Positions 34,901 to 46,149 of a stretch of DNA of 64,000 nt are shown here, in pieces. Every line of letters starts with the position of its first letter. The stretch's first letter is position 1. A model generated the notes under the pieces. It saw only the letters and a list, made by a program, of their open reading frames with translations. It ran no database searches and was not told the DNA's origin. The translations under genes and the position numbers were made by a program. Source of the stretch: Lingula anatina (lineage: Eukaryota > Brachiopoda > Lingulata > Lingulida > Lingulidae); NCBI RefSeq assembly GCF_001039355.2, contig NW_019776180.1, positions 1-64,000 on the forward strand. The letters run 5' to 3'.

Positions 34901-35438
34901 TGCGTTGTCCCCTTCTATATTGTCTATGTATTGATAATATATGTATTTTTTGGTTGTTTCAATACATATTCTCTCAACTCTGCTTCTCTTCATGAGCAGA
35001 GGGCCCTATCTACTTTTCTCATAGATCTATTTTTAAATGCGACTACACAGTGTCACCATACAAAAATGAAAATTTTACAATGTTATAAGAGTAAAATTGT
35101 GCCCAAAGCCCTGCCACTGGATAATAAGATGATTTTTCAGTTAGAATAGTTTTGCTTTAATATACTTTTCTACATAATAACTTCAAAATGATTTCAAATT
35201 GAGTAAAAGGATACACTACCAACTTATAACTTACTGCATGACTTCAAGTCTCAATCTCCATTCACTCTACTTGTAGACATAGAAAGAAGTAAAATTAATA
35301 AAAAAATACCTACAGTCTTTATTTAAAATTGGGAACATCACATAGATTGTCTTTAAGCACACTCATAAGGCATTGATGTCACATCAATATGTCTAGCTTT
35401 ACAGACATTTTACCAAACCCTTTTCAGTGCCCCCCCCC
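31901..35438. repeat. Tandem segmental repeat, copy B
   Basis: Second copy of the 3.5 kb segment that contains REV3L coding exon 1. It starts with half of the GATCGATC palindromic MITE (31901-32006; the left half is absent) and ends in a C run at 35430-35438, where it continues into unique sequence. The exon copy differs from copy A only at synonymous sites. Confidence 0.95.
33147..33285 (-). CDS. REV3L: Second copy of REV3L coding exon 1
   Basis: Same length (139 nt), ATG and GTAAG donor as the exon at 29252-29390. Three substitutions were seen inside it and all are synonymous, so the encoded 46 residues are identical. If the sequence is arranged like this in the animal, this would be the outer first coding exon. 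It could splice straight to exon 2 and skip the inner copy, which has no obvious need for an acceptor. If the segment is an uncollapsed allele, this is simply the other haplotype of exon 1. Confidence 0.7.
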
Positions 35439-36884
35439 ATTACAGCATATGAGGTCACAGGCAAACACAGTCACAAATCTGACAGTACACATGGGTGCTC
35501 AGGTTTTCTTCAACATTACTGTAATTTTGCCACTGACCTCCATAGGATTGTATGGGTATAAGTTGTACCTGAAAGCCATAGATAAAATATTATATAGGTT
35601 CAAAAGGTATGCAAGGTGCATGACACAAGAGCTCTAGTATGATCTATTATTTGTATCTTGCCCTGGTTGCACCAGTGACCTGGATACCTCAACAACTAGA
35701 CCATGAAGATGATGCACGTTTCAATGTGGTAAACTCAAAAACCGAAACAAGTTAATGGCATTTTGAGCCTTTTATAAAAAGCATGCGCTTATTTGAAATA
35801 ATTCTTAGTACTATGATTTGCATCAACTTAAATGGGTATATAGTCTTGTCAAGTTACACATGCATCTTCTTTTACAAAAGATGCACAATGCACTTTTAGT
35901 AAGATCAAGGTTTAATCTTCACTACAGTTGCTTGAATTGCCATAACCCCTTATATCTACTTACTATATCTACTTAAATCTCAATTTGAATTAATTTTGGA
36001 AAATCCCATTATATCTGCTGCTGTTGGTAATTTTTCTAACTAATTTGAATTGACTGTGGCAGACTTTGACTACTGAGTTCATACTGTACTGCAACCAATC
36101 TGAGGAATGAAGTTTTATTTATGAACGCATAGTTAAGGTGTGAGTTAAGTTTCACAAATACACGGAGGTCAAAAGTCAATCTAAAAGTTTTGGACTGAAA
36201 ATGATCCGTCTTTTCCACTTCATGATAAACCTGCAATAGTACACTTTATAAAGTATTTATTTTATCATTTTTTTTTTAATATAAAAGGCATTACTTCTTT
36301 AACTGATGTTAAATACTCTTTCAAACATTATGCTGGAGAATTTTTTTTCAAAACAATCATCTGCTACATCATAACCAGAAAAAAAATCATGACCTGGTTT
36401 GCACTGGTAAATCAGGTAGTATGAATAAAACAACAAAAGAGATTAATATTATACATTATCCTCAAAAACAATTTTGTGACCTTCATTTTGCTTTGGCACA
36501 ATTTGTCATTTTGTTTATACAGTAAACAACTCTATGTACATCAAGTGAGACAAATTTGTAACATTTTCTCCTTGAAGTGAGTGAGTAAAATTTAATCTGC
36601 ATGCAAAAGCATGATAGCTTTGGTGTAATTTTTATTCCACAGATGCTTCTAAATAGCCATTTTCTGCCTACGTTTGGTCAAAAAACAAATCTATATCATT
36701 GCAATGGAATAGTATAAGTCAGAGGCCATACACTTATCTGCATTTCAGTTGAATAATTACTTTCCCCTCCTAAATACTGTGAAAGTTTGAGCATGTTAAA
36801 AAAAATTTAGAGCCAACATTGAACTCAATATGTGACAAATGAGCCAACAAAACTTTGTGGAAGCTTTTCATATTTCAATAATCT

Positions 36885-37110
36885 AAGGCTCTATTCCCAC
36901 AACTTTAGATCGATCTATCACCGCGGGGAGTCTCACTAGATTACTGTCAGATAATCCCCCTTAAGTGTCCGTCCCCGCCTACTACAAGCTGTAAGGGGTA
37001 ATTAATTTTTCGTGTCCGCCCGGCTGACAGCTATTTAGCGTGAACCCCCAGGGAGTTAGGTCGATCTAAAATTGGGCGATCTAAAATAGGTCGATCTAAT
37101 CTATGGAAAT
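36885..37110. mobile_element. Palindromic MITE copy 3 (GATCGATC family)
   Basis: Reads CTCTATTCCCACAACTTTAGATCGATC at the left, with AGTCTCACTAGATTACTGTCAG, then CCCGCCTACTACAAGCTGTAAGGGG and GAACCCCCAGGGAGTTAGG at the right. This is the reverse orientation of copy 1 and shares its internal landmarks. Ends are imperfect. Confidence 0.65.
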
Positions 37111-37189
37111 GGGGTGTAAGTGAGTCATTTTTTTTAATTCAGTTGAAAACAATTGATCTCAACCTTTTTGTTCATTTTTTAAAACATGC

Positions 37190-37460
37190 ATATTAGAGGT
37201 TCAGGTTTTTATTTTCAAATCTACTGCTGGACAGAAAAAATAATAATTTTAAGCAACAGGTGAAAAGCCACCCAGCCATCCAGGCCAAAGTCTGCCCCTG
37301 TTGCTGCCGTGATGTGCATTTCAGCCAGTTCATCTTCAACCCAGCCTGTAAGATCTTTATCGGCACCTTCAATGCAGCAAAATACGGAAAAGGATGACAA
37401 AATTTTAACAATTGAAATACCCTCTGTTATTGAGAAAGTTGTAATAATAAAAAAAGGCAA
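37190..37460. other. Coding-like island, unassigned
   Basis: A stretch of higher GC content in AT-rich surroundings. On the minus strand it is open for about 79 codons, with an acidic segment around EGADKDLTGWVEDELAEMH; on the plus strand another frame gives a Lys-rich end. Neither has convincing splice sites on both sides and I recognise no family. It may be an isolated exon, a pseudogene fragment or a repeat. Confidence 0.25.
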
Positions 37461-38248
37461 AAAAAAAAAAAAAAATTTTTTTGAATACTTGTTTTTTCCT
37501 TTCTTCTTTCATAAATGGTGATAAAGGCGCAATCCCCAATTAGCTTGTTTTCAGGTGTGATTATGGCTCTGCTTCGGTGAGTAGTATTTATGTGCAGTAG
37601 CGTGTTATAACGTGCGGTAATCCGAGTTGCACAACATCTGAGTCTTTTGTTCTCAGCTTCCACTGTGGTCTATGTCATTTTACATTGTGTTAGGAACTGT
37701 TATGTATAGCATAATAATGTGTGAGTGAAAAATATACCTATCTTTATCTTTAATACAGATGAGTTAACACATTTAAAACAGTCCTTTCAAAATTCAATGG
37801 CTTTTCGTTGCTTCTGGGAATGGATAGATGAGAAGTTCAGGTATATGAAGTCACTGGGAAGTTTACATTTGCACAATATCCAGGCAAGGTGCGAGTCTAA
37901 ATGGAATATGTAGATCTGTACGTTACCATTTTAACAGCACATAGAAGTTAAATAAATAGAGATGACAACTCTACAGCCAAATTACTAACATATTGGAAAC
38001 AAACAATGACAACAACACAATGATTCTTCTTTTGAATTTTTAAAATCAGTCTTTTATTTCATGACTGACCGATAAAATAAGGTAACACTTCACTTTTTCT
38101 GCTTTGAAGAAAAAAAAAAACATACTGAACAGATCCTGCTGACATATATCATAAAAAAGATATAGAAAATTAACACATTTACCATCACTTCACATGTCAT
38201 CAAAATAAATTATATATCCCCTCTATGAAAGCTGAGAACACTGTTCCC

Positions 38249-38773
38249 ATAAGAATGATGTGATTTTTTCTTCAGTCAACAGCTAATATTGAGATAGGTT
38301 TTACCTCCAATATTTCGATGTCTATCAGGACATCTTCTTCAGGGAAAGAGGCTATCCAGGTGAATAGCCTCTACTCAGGAGGTGTACTTGCNNNNNNNNN
38401 NNNNNNNNNNNNNNNNNNNNNNNNNNNNNNNNNNNNNNNNNNNNNNNNNNNNNNNNNNNNNNNNNNNNNNNNNNNNNNNNNNNNNNNNNNNNNNNNNNNN
38501 NNNNNNNNNNNNNNNNNNNNNNNNNNNNNNNNNNNNNNNNNNNNNNNNNNNNNNNNNNNNNNNNNNNNNNNNNNNNNNNNNNNNNNNNNNNNNNNNNNNN
38601 NNNNNNNNNNNNNNNNNNNNNNNNNNNNNNNNNNNNNNNNNNNNNNNNNNNNNNNNNTCACCTGGATAGCCTCATTCCCTGAAGAAGATGTCCTGATAGA
38701 CATCGAAATATTGGAGGTAAAACCTATCTCAATATTAGCTGTTGACTGAAGAAAAAAATCACATCATTCTTAT
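38249..38773. repeat. 115-bp inverted repeat flanking an assembly gap
   Basis: Left arm 38249-38363 and right arm 38658-38773 are nearly perfect reverse complements over about 115 bp (ATAAGAATGATGTGA... against ...TCACATCATTCTTAT). Between them are 28 bp of unique sequence and the gap. Both arms can be read as the same short peptide with SIRTSSSG. It is either a transposon with long inverted ends or a foldback artefact at the gap. Confidence 0.8.
38392..38657. other. Assembly gap, 266 Ns
   Basis: Run of undetermined bases. Single Ns also occur at 31559 and 48945, both next to C or G homopolymer runs. Reading frames that span the gap have no meaning. Confidence 0.99.
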
Positions 38774-38826
38774 AACTTAACACAGCTGATGAAATTCTTC
38801 TCTGACTGTTCACATAATTTTTTCTT

Positions 38827-39074
38827 AGACTGGGTTCTCATACCTAGATCGGTCTAACAGGATTGGTCCATCTCCAAGAGGTTTCTCACTAAATTGCTTT
38901 CTGCTTACGCAGCTTAGTAACTGGCATGCCTACTAAAGCTGCTAAACAATAGTTAACTACCCCAATTAGCTTCAGTACAGTAGGTGTGACAGACATTTAA
39001 AACATGTAAATTGATTGCAATTTAGCGAGAATCCCCTCAGAGATAGATCGATACAATGTTAGTACGATGTCAGG
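38827..39074. mobile_element. Palindromic MITE copy 4 (GATCGATC family)
   Basis: Starts AGACTGGGTTCTCATACC and ends near GATAGATCGATACAATG followed by ACGATGTCAGG. Internal landmarks are CTAAATTGCTTTCTGC and GTAGGTGTGACAGACATTTAA, shared with copies 1 and 5. No coding content. Confidence 0.7.
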
Positions 39075-41297
39075 AATTATTCTTTGGATCTCTTCATTGG
39101 CTGCTTCTCATCATCATCATCATCAGTCTCAATCTAATATAACAAATTGTTCTTTGTGTCTGCCTTGCAGATTTTGGGTTGCCCTCTTTTTCCTTTATTC
39201 ATATCATGGCTTCTAATCAGGTGCCTGGTATAAAAAGAATATTTTAAACATACACATATACATGTCATGTTCAGCAATGCATTGGTCTCATTTAACCATT
39301 ATTGCAAAAAAATTGTATCAATTTTGCCAAAAACCCCAACATCTAACAGAGCTCGACATTAGCAGTAGCCCGCTAGACAAGGGTATGTAGACTAGCTGCC
39401 TTGTGGGGCTACCAGTTACTGTCTGCCAATGACCTGCTCAGGCTACTAGTACCTACAATTTTGTAGACATTACCAACATATTTTCACCATTTGCAGCAAC
39501 CCGTGTCCCTAATTTGCCATTTCAGTACACTTTAAATGCAATAGCTGTTTAAGATGATGATGCACTACAAATATAATTTAACAGACAGCCCACAGCAAAA
39601 AATAAAAAAAAGGTTCAAATGTACCCAACCAGCCAGTTTAAATCTAACCATTGTCAAAGACTTACCAACATCAAAGGGTGATCCTTTCACTCCTCTCTGC
39701 CACTGGCTATTTCTATACAGACAGCAGTGCCATCTCAGACAACCATCTCAGTACTTGATACAATCTGCATTCCTCACTTCTTCATTTTTTCCAACTTTTA
39801 CCATTGCTTGATGATCTTTTACAAAACACATACTGTTTCATATTTCATTTATAAATATAATCTGCTATTTTACTTTCAGAAAGATCATGAAAACATGCAC
39901 CAGAAGCAACAAAATCCGTGTCCATATACTACATCTTCTGGAGATGGAAAATCTGCATTATATCAAAACATGCTGAACTAGTTTTAATTGTTGGCTCTCC
40001 CATACAATCAACAGTAAATGAAAAACTATGCAATCTACATTAAATAAAAACATGGATTGAACTAATTTGAATTGTTAGCTTTCCCTTAAGATCAACAGTA
40101 AATGAAGCATTGTGCACTCTTAGAAAATATATATTTAATAAATTCATTTGAGAAGGGGGATTGCATATTTCCAATCAAACTTTTGCATAATAATCACTAT
40201 ATATACTACCAGCATATCTATCCAACGATGCATCAAAAATGCACAGACTATGAAAAACAATGTTTATCGACATGTCTAATCATGGTATGGGCACAGTGAG
40301 CTGGCATGCATCATTACAGTGAGGGAATGTGGCTGCAGGTCTGCTAGCATGAAAATTCATATGTTAGCATTCCTATATAATGTCACTGATCTGTACTGTT
40401 GTGCTAACGCATGAAAGATGTGGATAATCTGTTCTATTCTAGTGATGTTACAAAAGCTGTTTACCCAGCTCCATCTGCCCTCATTGTGCTAAAATTGCAC
40501 TATGGAATTGCGTCAAGTTTTAATCTAAAAACATGCCTGAATAGAGGGCTGTTCCTGTTGTCAGGGTGAAGAAGTACCAAAAATAATAAGGGGGCAACAA
40601 CAACAACAACAAAAAAAAATATATATATATATATTGCCAGAGGAAAGGGGGCAAGCATGGAAATCAGCTATATATATTAACAGAAAAAGATATTTAAATT
40701 ACCAGGGAGGTAAAATGGGATACAACCCCTAGATTGTTCGCTGCTTTTTGTACAGTTTGCAAACTTTTTCATAACATATTTAAATCTCATGTTAAAAACA
40801 ATAAGAAATTGAAAATGCTAACCCATGCATTTTCGTGCTACGTACAGGTCTGCCTAAACACGATTGATCAATGACAAGTGAATCACCCAGTTAGTCCAAT
40901 GGAGGCCTTCGGATGCACCATACTAGCCACGCTTACCACATCTGAAATGCAAATCCGTGACCAAGGCCAATCTTAATCTTATCTAACTGTGCCCTGCTGG
41001 TAGCATTACCGCTCAGTAAACAAACAGGATAATCTGACGCCGTGTTGGACATCTTCCGTGGAGTCGTGAAGCAGCACGTACGTACGTAGATCCAAAATTA
41101 CGTTTATGTAAAGTACATTATTAGCGACACAGGTTGGTTAGATTGTCTTTAAGCACACTCACCAGAAAATGATGCTCTTGCTATTCAGTGCAAACTAACC
41201 GGCAACATTGCAAACTACTTCATCTCTAAATAGACGAAATAATACACCTGACCTAAGGTTTCTTCCTGGAAATGTGTACAAACTCTTCTTTCATTTG

Positions 41298-41307
41298 ATT
41301 GGCCAAT
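41298..41307. promoter_or_regulatory. Palindromic CCAAT box
   Basis: ATTGGCCAAT reads as a CCAAT box on both strands. It lies about 290 bp before the ATG of the gene at 41593 and on the far upstream side of REV3L, so it could belong to a shared divergent promoter. No TATA box or start site could be fixed. Confidence 0.3.
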
Positions 41308-41592
41308 TGACATCAGTGCTGCCACCTGGCTCACAGTCTGCTATAAAGCAAATTTGATGTTAAAAACTGCGTGGTTGATAGCTTCTTACTCCATATAAAT
41401 TCGACTCACACACACGTTTATCTTGACAGAAACGAATCAAATGAAAGCTGATATACGAATATATATTTTGATAAGTGCATCTTGCCACGTGACACATGCC
41501 CCAGTGGCAACAAAAAGTTTGATCACATGACCTAGAGACAGGAAGCTATTCCAAATAGAAGTTAATTTAGATATTTGAGACATTTACTCATA

Positions 41593-44134
41593 ATGTTGCA
41601 TCTTACAACAGAAATTGGAAAGTCTGGGATACAAGGTAAGATTGGCCTTTGTATTAAGCGAAAATCTGTCAACTTTTCTAATGTGACAATTTTGTTTTGG
41701 AGGCTTTTGCATGTTGAAAAACTTAAAATTCTCATAGATCTACACTTACAAGAAGTCTTGACATAGATCTATCGTTTATAATATAACATTGCCAATGTCC
41801 AATGGTAGATGTACGGGTCTAGTGGCTGTAGTACAATCAGCAGCAACGTGATTATGTCAAGTTACTTTTTATCCATCATATTCTGCTATTTTGTTTGCAG
41901 AACTTGAAAAGAGGCATTTTCCAGACATTCACAACCGGAGAGGGCCGCTTCCTCATTATAAACCTACAGGCCGTGTGTATATCCCACACGGGTATGGTGA
42001 GCAACCAGACTGGAGACCTCATAATGAAAATATCACACCTAGATATTCTGAGTGAGTTTGACATTCAAATATGTAGATGCTTTATCTATTTAAAAAATTT
42101 AAGTTATATTTAAATTCCTTTACGAATATCCCAATGATTAGAATCAAACAATTAATGGGTGAATTTAAATGAAACGGTAAATCACGCTAGACATAATACT
42201 ATTTCATTGTTCAGTAAACATTCAGTCCACAGGCATTTTGTGCTGATAGCCTACTACCCTTTAAAATGGGAGTAATATATATTTTCTTTTTATAGAGCTG
42301 GTCCTGACTGGAAATCACAGTTAAGATATATTCCGTCACCTAGGAATGAGGAAGGAATACCAATAGAATTATGGCCTGACAGTTTTCCACGACTTAGATA
42401 CTTTCCAGGTATACAATTGATTGATATTACATGAAAGATATTCTCTTAATATGAAAAAAGAAAGAAAAAGAAATTATTTATTTGATGTTTATGATCATAA
42501 AGGAAGTTACCTACATTGAATGCAGTCTTAACAAAAGGAAATTTGTATGGTATGGTTAATTTTTTCTTAAACAGATATCAAGTTGTAGTTAACTGTAAAC
42601 TGTACATATATCTAAGTATTAGATAAGATGTCTAAATCATAGTAATAGCAGCTAAAGGTAAGAGCATGGTTTTGCCCTTCGTCAAAATGTGATGACAAGA
42701 CTGATTCATTGATCAAAGCCATTTGAATAAAGGGTGATTTAATATTATGCCTCATAGGTTAAAACATGTTTTGTCTTCAGAAATGACTTTTAACATTTCT
42801 TGACTACAAGAGATAATGAAAACCCTTTTTCACCAGATAAAAAGCTGTGTTATTGCTGTTAATTTTGAGAAAATTTATTTTTATTTACAGGGAAATTTAG
42901 CTGCACAGAGAAAGAATGGAGTCAGTATCCAGAAGGATATCACATAGGCAAAAGAAGCAAATGGAACGGTCTCCACTTTAGATCTGCTGAAACAACCAAT
43001 GAGATTTCCCACCTTATGTTGTATGGCAAAGGTAGAAAGTGTAAGTATCAAGAAAAAAATAGTTTTTCCAACCATTGGAATTGAAGCATTTTCTGACGGT
43101 TTTCAACATTTTCTCTTATTGTGTTTTTTTTAATAACACTATAAAAAGAGAAATACACATTTGGTTTGTAACTAGCAACACAAAAGTGATTGAATTTTTT
43201 ATCAGTTACATGTTAATCAAATTTCTCATTTATTCTTGCTTTTTTTATTTGCAGTATGTGACATTGACCAAAGAAATGGCATTGCTTGTGCATCGCTAGG
43301 GGACAAACAGTATCAAGCTCCAGAGTATTCATATAATTTTCATAAGTTTGGGTCCACAAGACCAATAGTGAATTTTGGGTAAGATTATCTTGTTCAAATG
43401 GTTTACTTATCCATTTGTAATGTTTATGGTATGGCAAATTTTTGTCTGTATTATTTTATGCATGTACATGTAAATCACAGTACATATTGAAAAGTTTGCA
43501 GTGTCAATTTAGTCACCTATGACAAAAATTAAAAAGTAGGAAATTTAATTTGAAGAAGGACTCAAGTCAAACTGACACATTCTGTACTTGTTGAAGGTAA
43601 TTAAAATTCCAATTTTTTTACTCCTAGGGGTGCCATGCAAGACAGACCAAAACCAGACACATTTGTGCCACTGCAAGATCTTCCTACAGAGCCAAGGTAA
43701 TGACTGGTTCAATATTGTCAATTTTACTAATCTATCAATTTTCTTTGTTTGCCTTTGTAAGGGGGGGGGGGGTACTTTACAGGATTTGAAAAATTATATA
43801 ATGGAAAATTAATTTATTGATAATGATTTACAGAATTACAGTTTAAATAAAATTAAAAAATATTACAGTTATGTCAGTGTGCACAATATATTTAGTTATA
43901 TGAAAAGTAATTGTTTCATGTTTTAGTCAAAATTTACATACTTTGTTCCAAAACTGTAAGAGAAATATAGAAAAATTCTGTACTATATCTTCACTTCTTT
44001 TTAGTGAAAATTTTGTAACAAAAGAGAGAAAAAGAAAGCACGAAGAAGAAGTTAATGTGGTAAAGGAATTAGAAACTTGGAAACCTGCTACTCCTTTGTC
44101 ACAAACTCTTCCCCAGCAGGACAAGGACAAATGA
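41593..44134 (+). CDS. Seven-exon gene, 259-residue protein of unknown family
   Basis: Exons: 41593-41635, 41901-42051, 42296-42408, 42891-43040, 43255-43378, 43628-43696, 44005-44134. All joins keep phase with GT-AG sites and total 780 nt, giving 259 residues and a TGA stop. The ATG at 41593 gives MLHLTTEIGKSG. The protein is rich in Pro, Tyr, Arg and Trp, with stretches such as YKPTGRVYIPHGYGEQPDW, LRYIPSPRNEEG and LWPDSFPRLRYFPG. It has no signal peptide or membrane segment, and a charged tail KERKRKHEEE. I do not recognise the family. The composition recalls small axonemal microtubule-inner proteins, and the next gene is a cilium/centrosome gene, but this is only a guess. Confidence 0.85.
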
Positions 44135-44566
44135 AGCAAAAGTGGACTGAAAATTCAGAAGGTGTAAGCACAAGCTTCTAGATTAACCCCCCCCCCCCCC
44201 AAGCCAGAAAAGGGGGTTCCATGGTGCCTGAATCTCATTCTATCCACCAAGTTAACATAATCAGGTCGGGGAGAAGGCTTTACTGGAGTTCTGAGAAAAA
44301 GCTCATTGGCCTCAAATAGTCTGGTATAGACTGGTCTGTTGAAAGAGGATTTTCATGGACTAGTTTTCATCAGATTGGTTGTATGTCTGTGCAGCATGTT
44401 GACAGACAAGGAAGAGAAAATGGAATACGAATGAACATATAAATGACATTCAATCAAGAAAAATTTGTGTAAACACAAAATGACCATTTATTGGACATTC
44501 TAACAGATTGTGCTATAGAATTTGATCATTTTCATACACTTTATTATATTTCTTATATACAAGTGC

Positions 44567-44572
44567 AATAAA
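44567..44572 (+). terminator. Polyadenylation signal of the 41593-44134 gene
   Basis: AATAAA about 430 nt after the stop codon, followed by a T-rich stretch (ATCTTTTTATCAT). It is the first well-placed hexamer after the stop. Confidence 0.55.
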
Positions 44573-45495
44573 ATATCTTTTTATCATAGATCATTCATAT
44601 TTGTCTCTTTTCGTTATGAATAAGTAAATTGTTGAATAGGATTTCAATTGCTTAAAAGTGTTCCATTTAAGGAAATGTCAAGTTTCCTTTTTTAGTTGCA
44701 TTTCAATCCTAGAGCCATTTAAAAGCACGTGACCCAAACTATAATTGTTATTCATTAATATTTATTTTTGAGTTTGTACCCTCTGCAACATGTAAATAAG
44801 TTAACAATGTTGCATATATTTGATAATTTTACTAAAGTAAGCTTGGATTTTTAAAAAATTCATTTATAAATTGCATGAATGAGGGCAAGGACATCATTCA
44901 GGGGTTTGGTAGTTATAATGGCATGAACCACATTATAAAGAGCAAGTGCTAATTAGGCAAAACACAGAGGGTTAGAAAAAATGTCTTTACTGTTAAACCA
45001 TCACTGCATAAACTGATTACACCTAAATTGCCACACGAGCACATGAACATCAATTGCTTATTTTACTAATTTGTATAAAATTACTTTATTACGCATATTA
45101 GTAATGTTATGATTACCAAATAACTTGACACTCATAGTTTTACACAGTTCATTTTATTTTCACAAATCAAAAATGTGGTGAAAGAGAGAGAGAGAGAAAG
45201 CTCATTTCTGCCATGTAAATCATGAATGCCCATGCTTGAGCATGTGTTGAATGATTATTATTGACAAAGCAGCTTTACGATTTCAAACACCGATTATGAG
45301 ATTTGATAAAATAAACCCAGATCTAATACACCTGGTATCAAAAGTATTTTGGTCTTATTAAATAGACAGTTTTAAAATAATGAAAGTTATGGACATAAAT
45401 CAATCACAATCTTAATCTGCAAGGAGAAATATCTATTTACTGAACATCAATCAAAACAATGTTACAACTCAAAATCAAATATACAAAAATTAACA

Positions 45496-45501
<6 letters not shown>

Positions 45502-45535
<34 letters not shown>
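45502..45535. repeat. (GA)n microsatellite
   Basis: About 17 GA units following TGTG on the plus strand, in the intergenic region. A shorter GA run is at 45185-45197. Confidence 0.9.
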
Positions 45536-45538
<3 letters not shown>

Positions 45539-46149
45539 AAAAACTGCTTACCTTAATAGTATATCTAAAAAATTACTACATGAAGAATCTCTGAATTTAC
45601 CATTTAACATCAATACTTTTTAAACTGAATAAATGAAGCAGAACCGTACTGGGAACAATAGATGACAGAAATGAAAAAGGAGAGATGAATAGTAAATAAT
45701 TAAATTAAACTTTATCAATACAATTTATAATTAACTTAATATCTATGATCAAATTTACATCTGTCACAAGAAAATTACTTCCTTGAGTGAATTAAACAAA
45801 AATCAAAATGGATTTTTTTTTCTTTTTTTTGTCAGAGAAAGTGAAAGGTACATAATGTGTTAGACACATTAAAGAACTTGATCTCAATCTGAAAGTAGCA
45901 TATTTTCCACAATCTACTTTTAATCTATTGTTAAAACACACACAAAAAAGAATATAATATAATCCAAAGAATCCAACCGAAACAATTTAAAAAAAAATTA
46001 GTGTGGAAAGTGTGTGTGTCCATGTAACAAGAACCCCTTGTGCAGGCAAGAAAAAGAGACAGAAAGAGAAAGGGGAAAAAGAAGAACTTGTGACATTACT
46101 TGTGGAATACAAAAATTTTAAAATTACATTATAAGCACTATAATTTATG

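Larger units (their letters stand above)
35439..41592. other. Region between REV3L exon 1 copies and the next gene
   Basis: No gene could be supported here. The stretch holds two palindromic MITEs (36885-37110, 38827-39074), a long inverted repeat around an assembly gap (38249-38773), short simple repeats such as (CAA)n-(TA)n near 40600, and a coding-like island at 37190-37460. The REV3L promoter and any untranslated first exon probably lie somewhere here. A moderately GC-rich patch with an (ACGT)n run near 41035-41090 is one place to look. Confidence 0.5.

Noticed and set aside
38318-38749. Open frame spanning the assembly gap
   Set aside because: Most of it is undetermined bases and the two ends are inverted copies of each other.
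39554-40299. Plus-strand frames of 65-85 codons in the 39.5-40.3 kb region
   Set aside because: No splice context, no family resemblance, and length within chance for AT-rich DNA.
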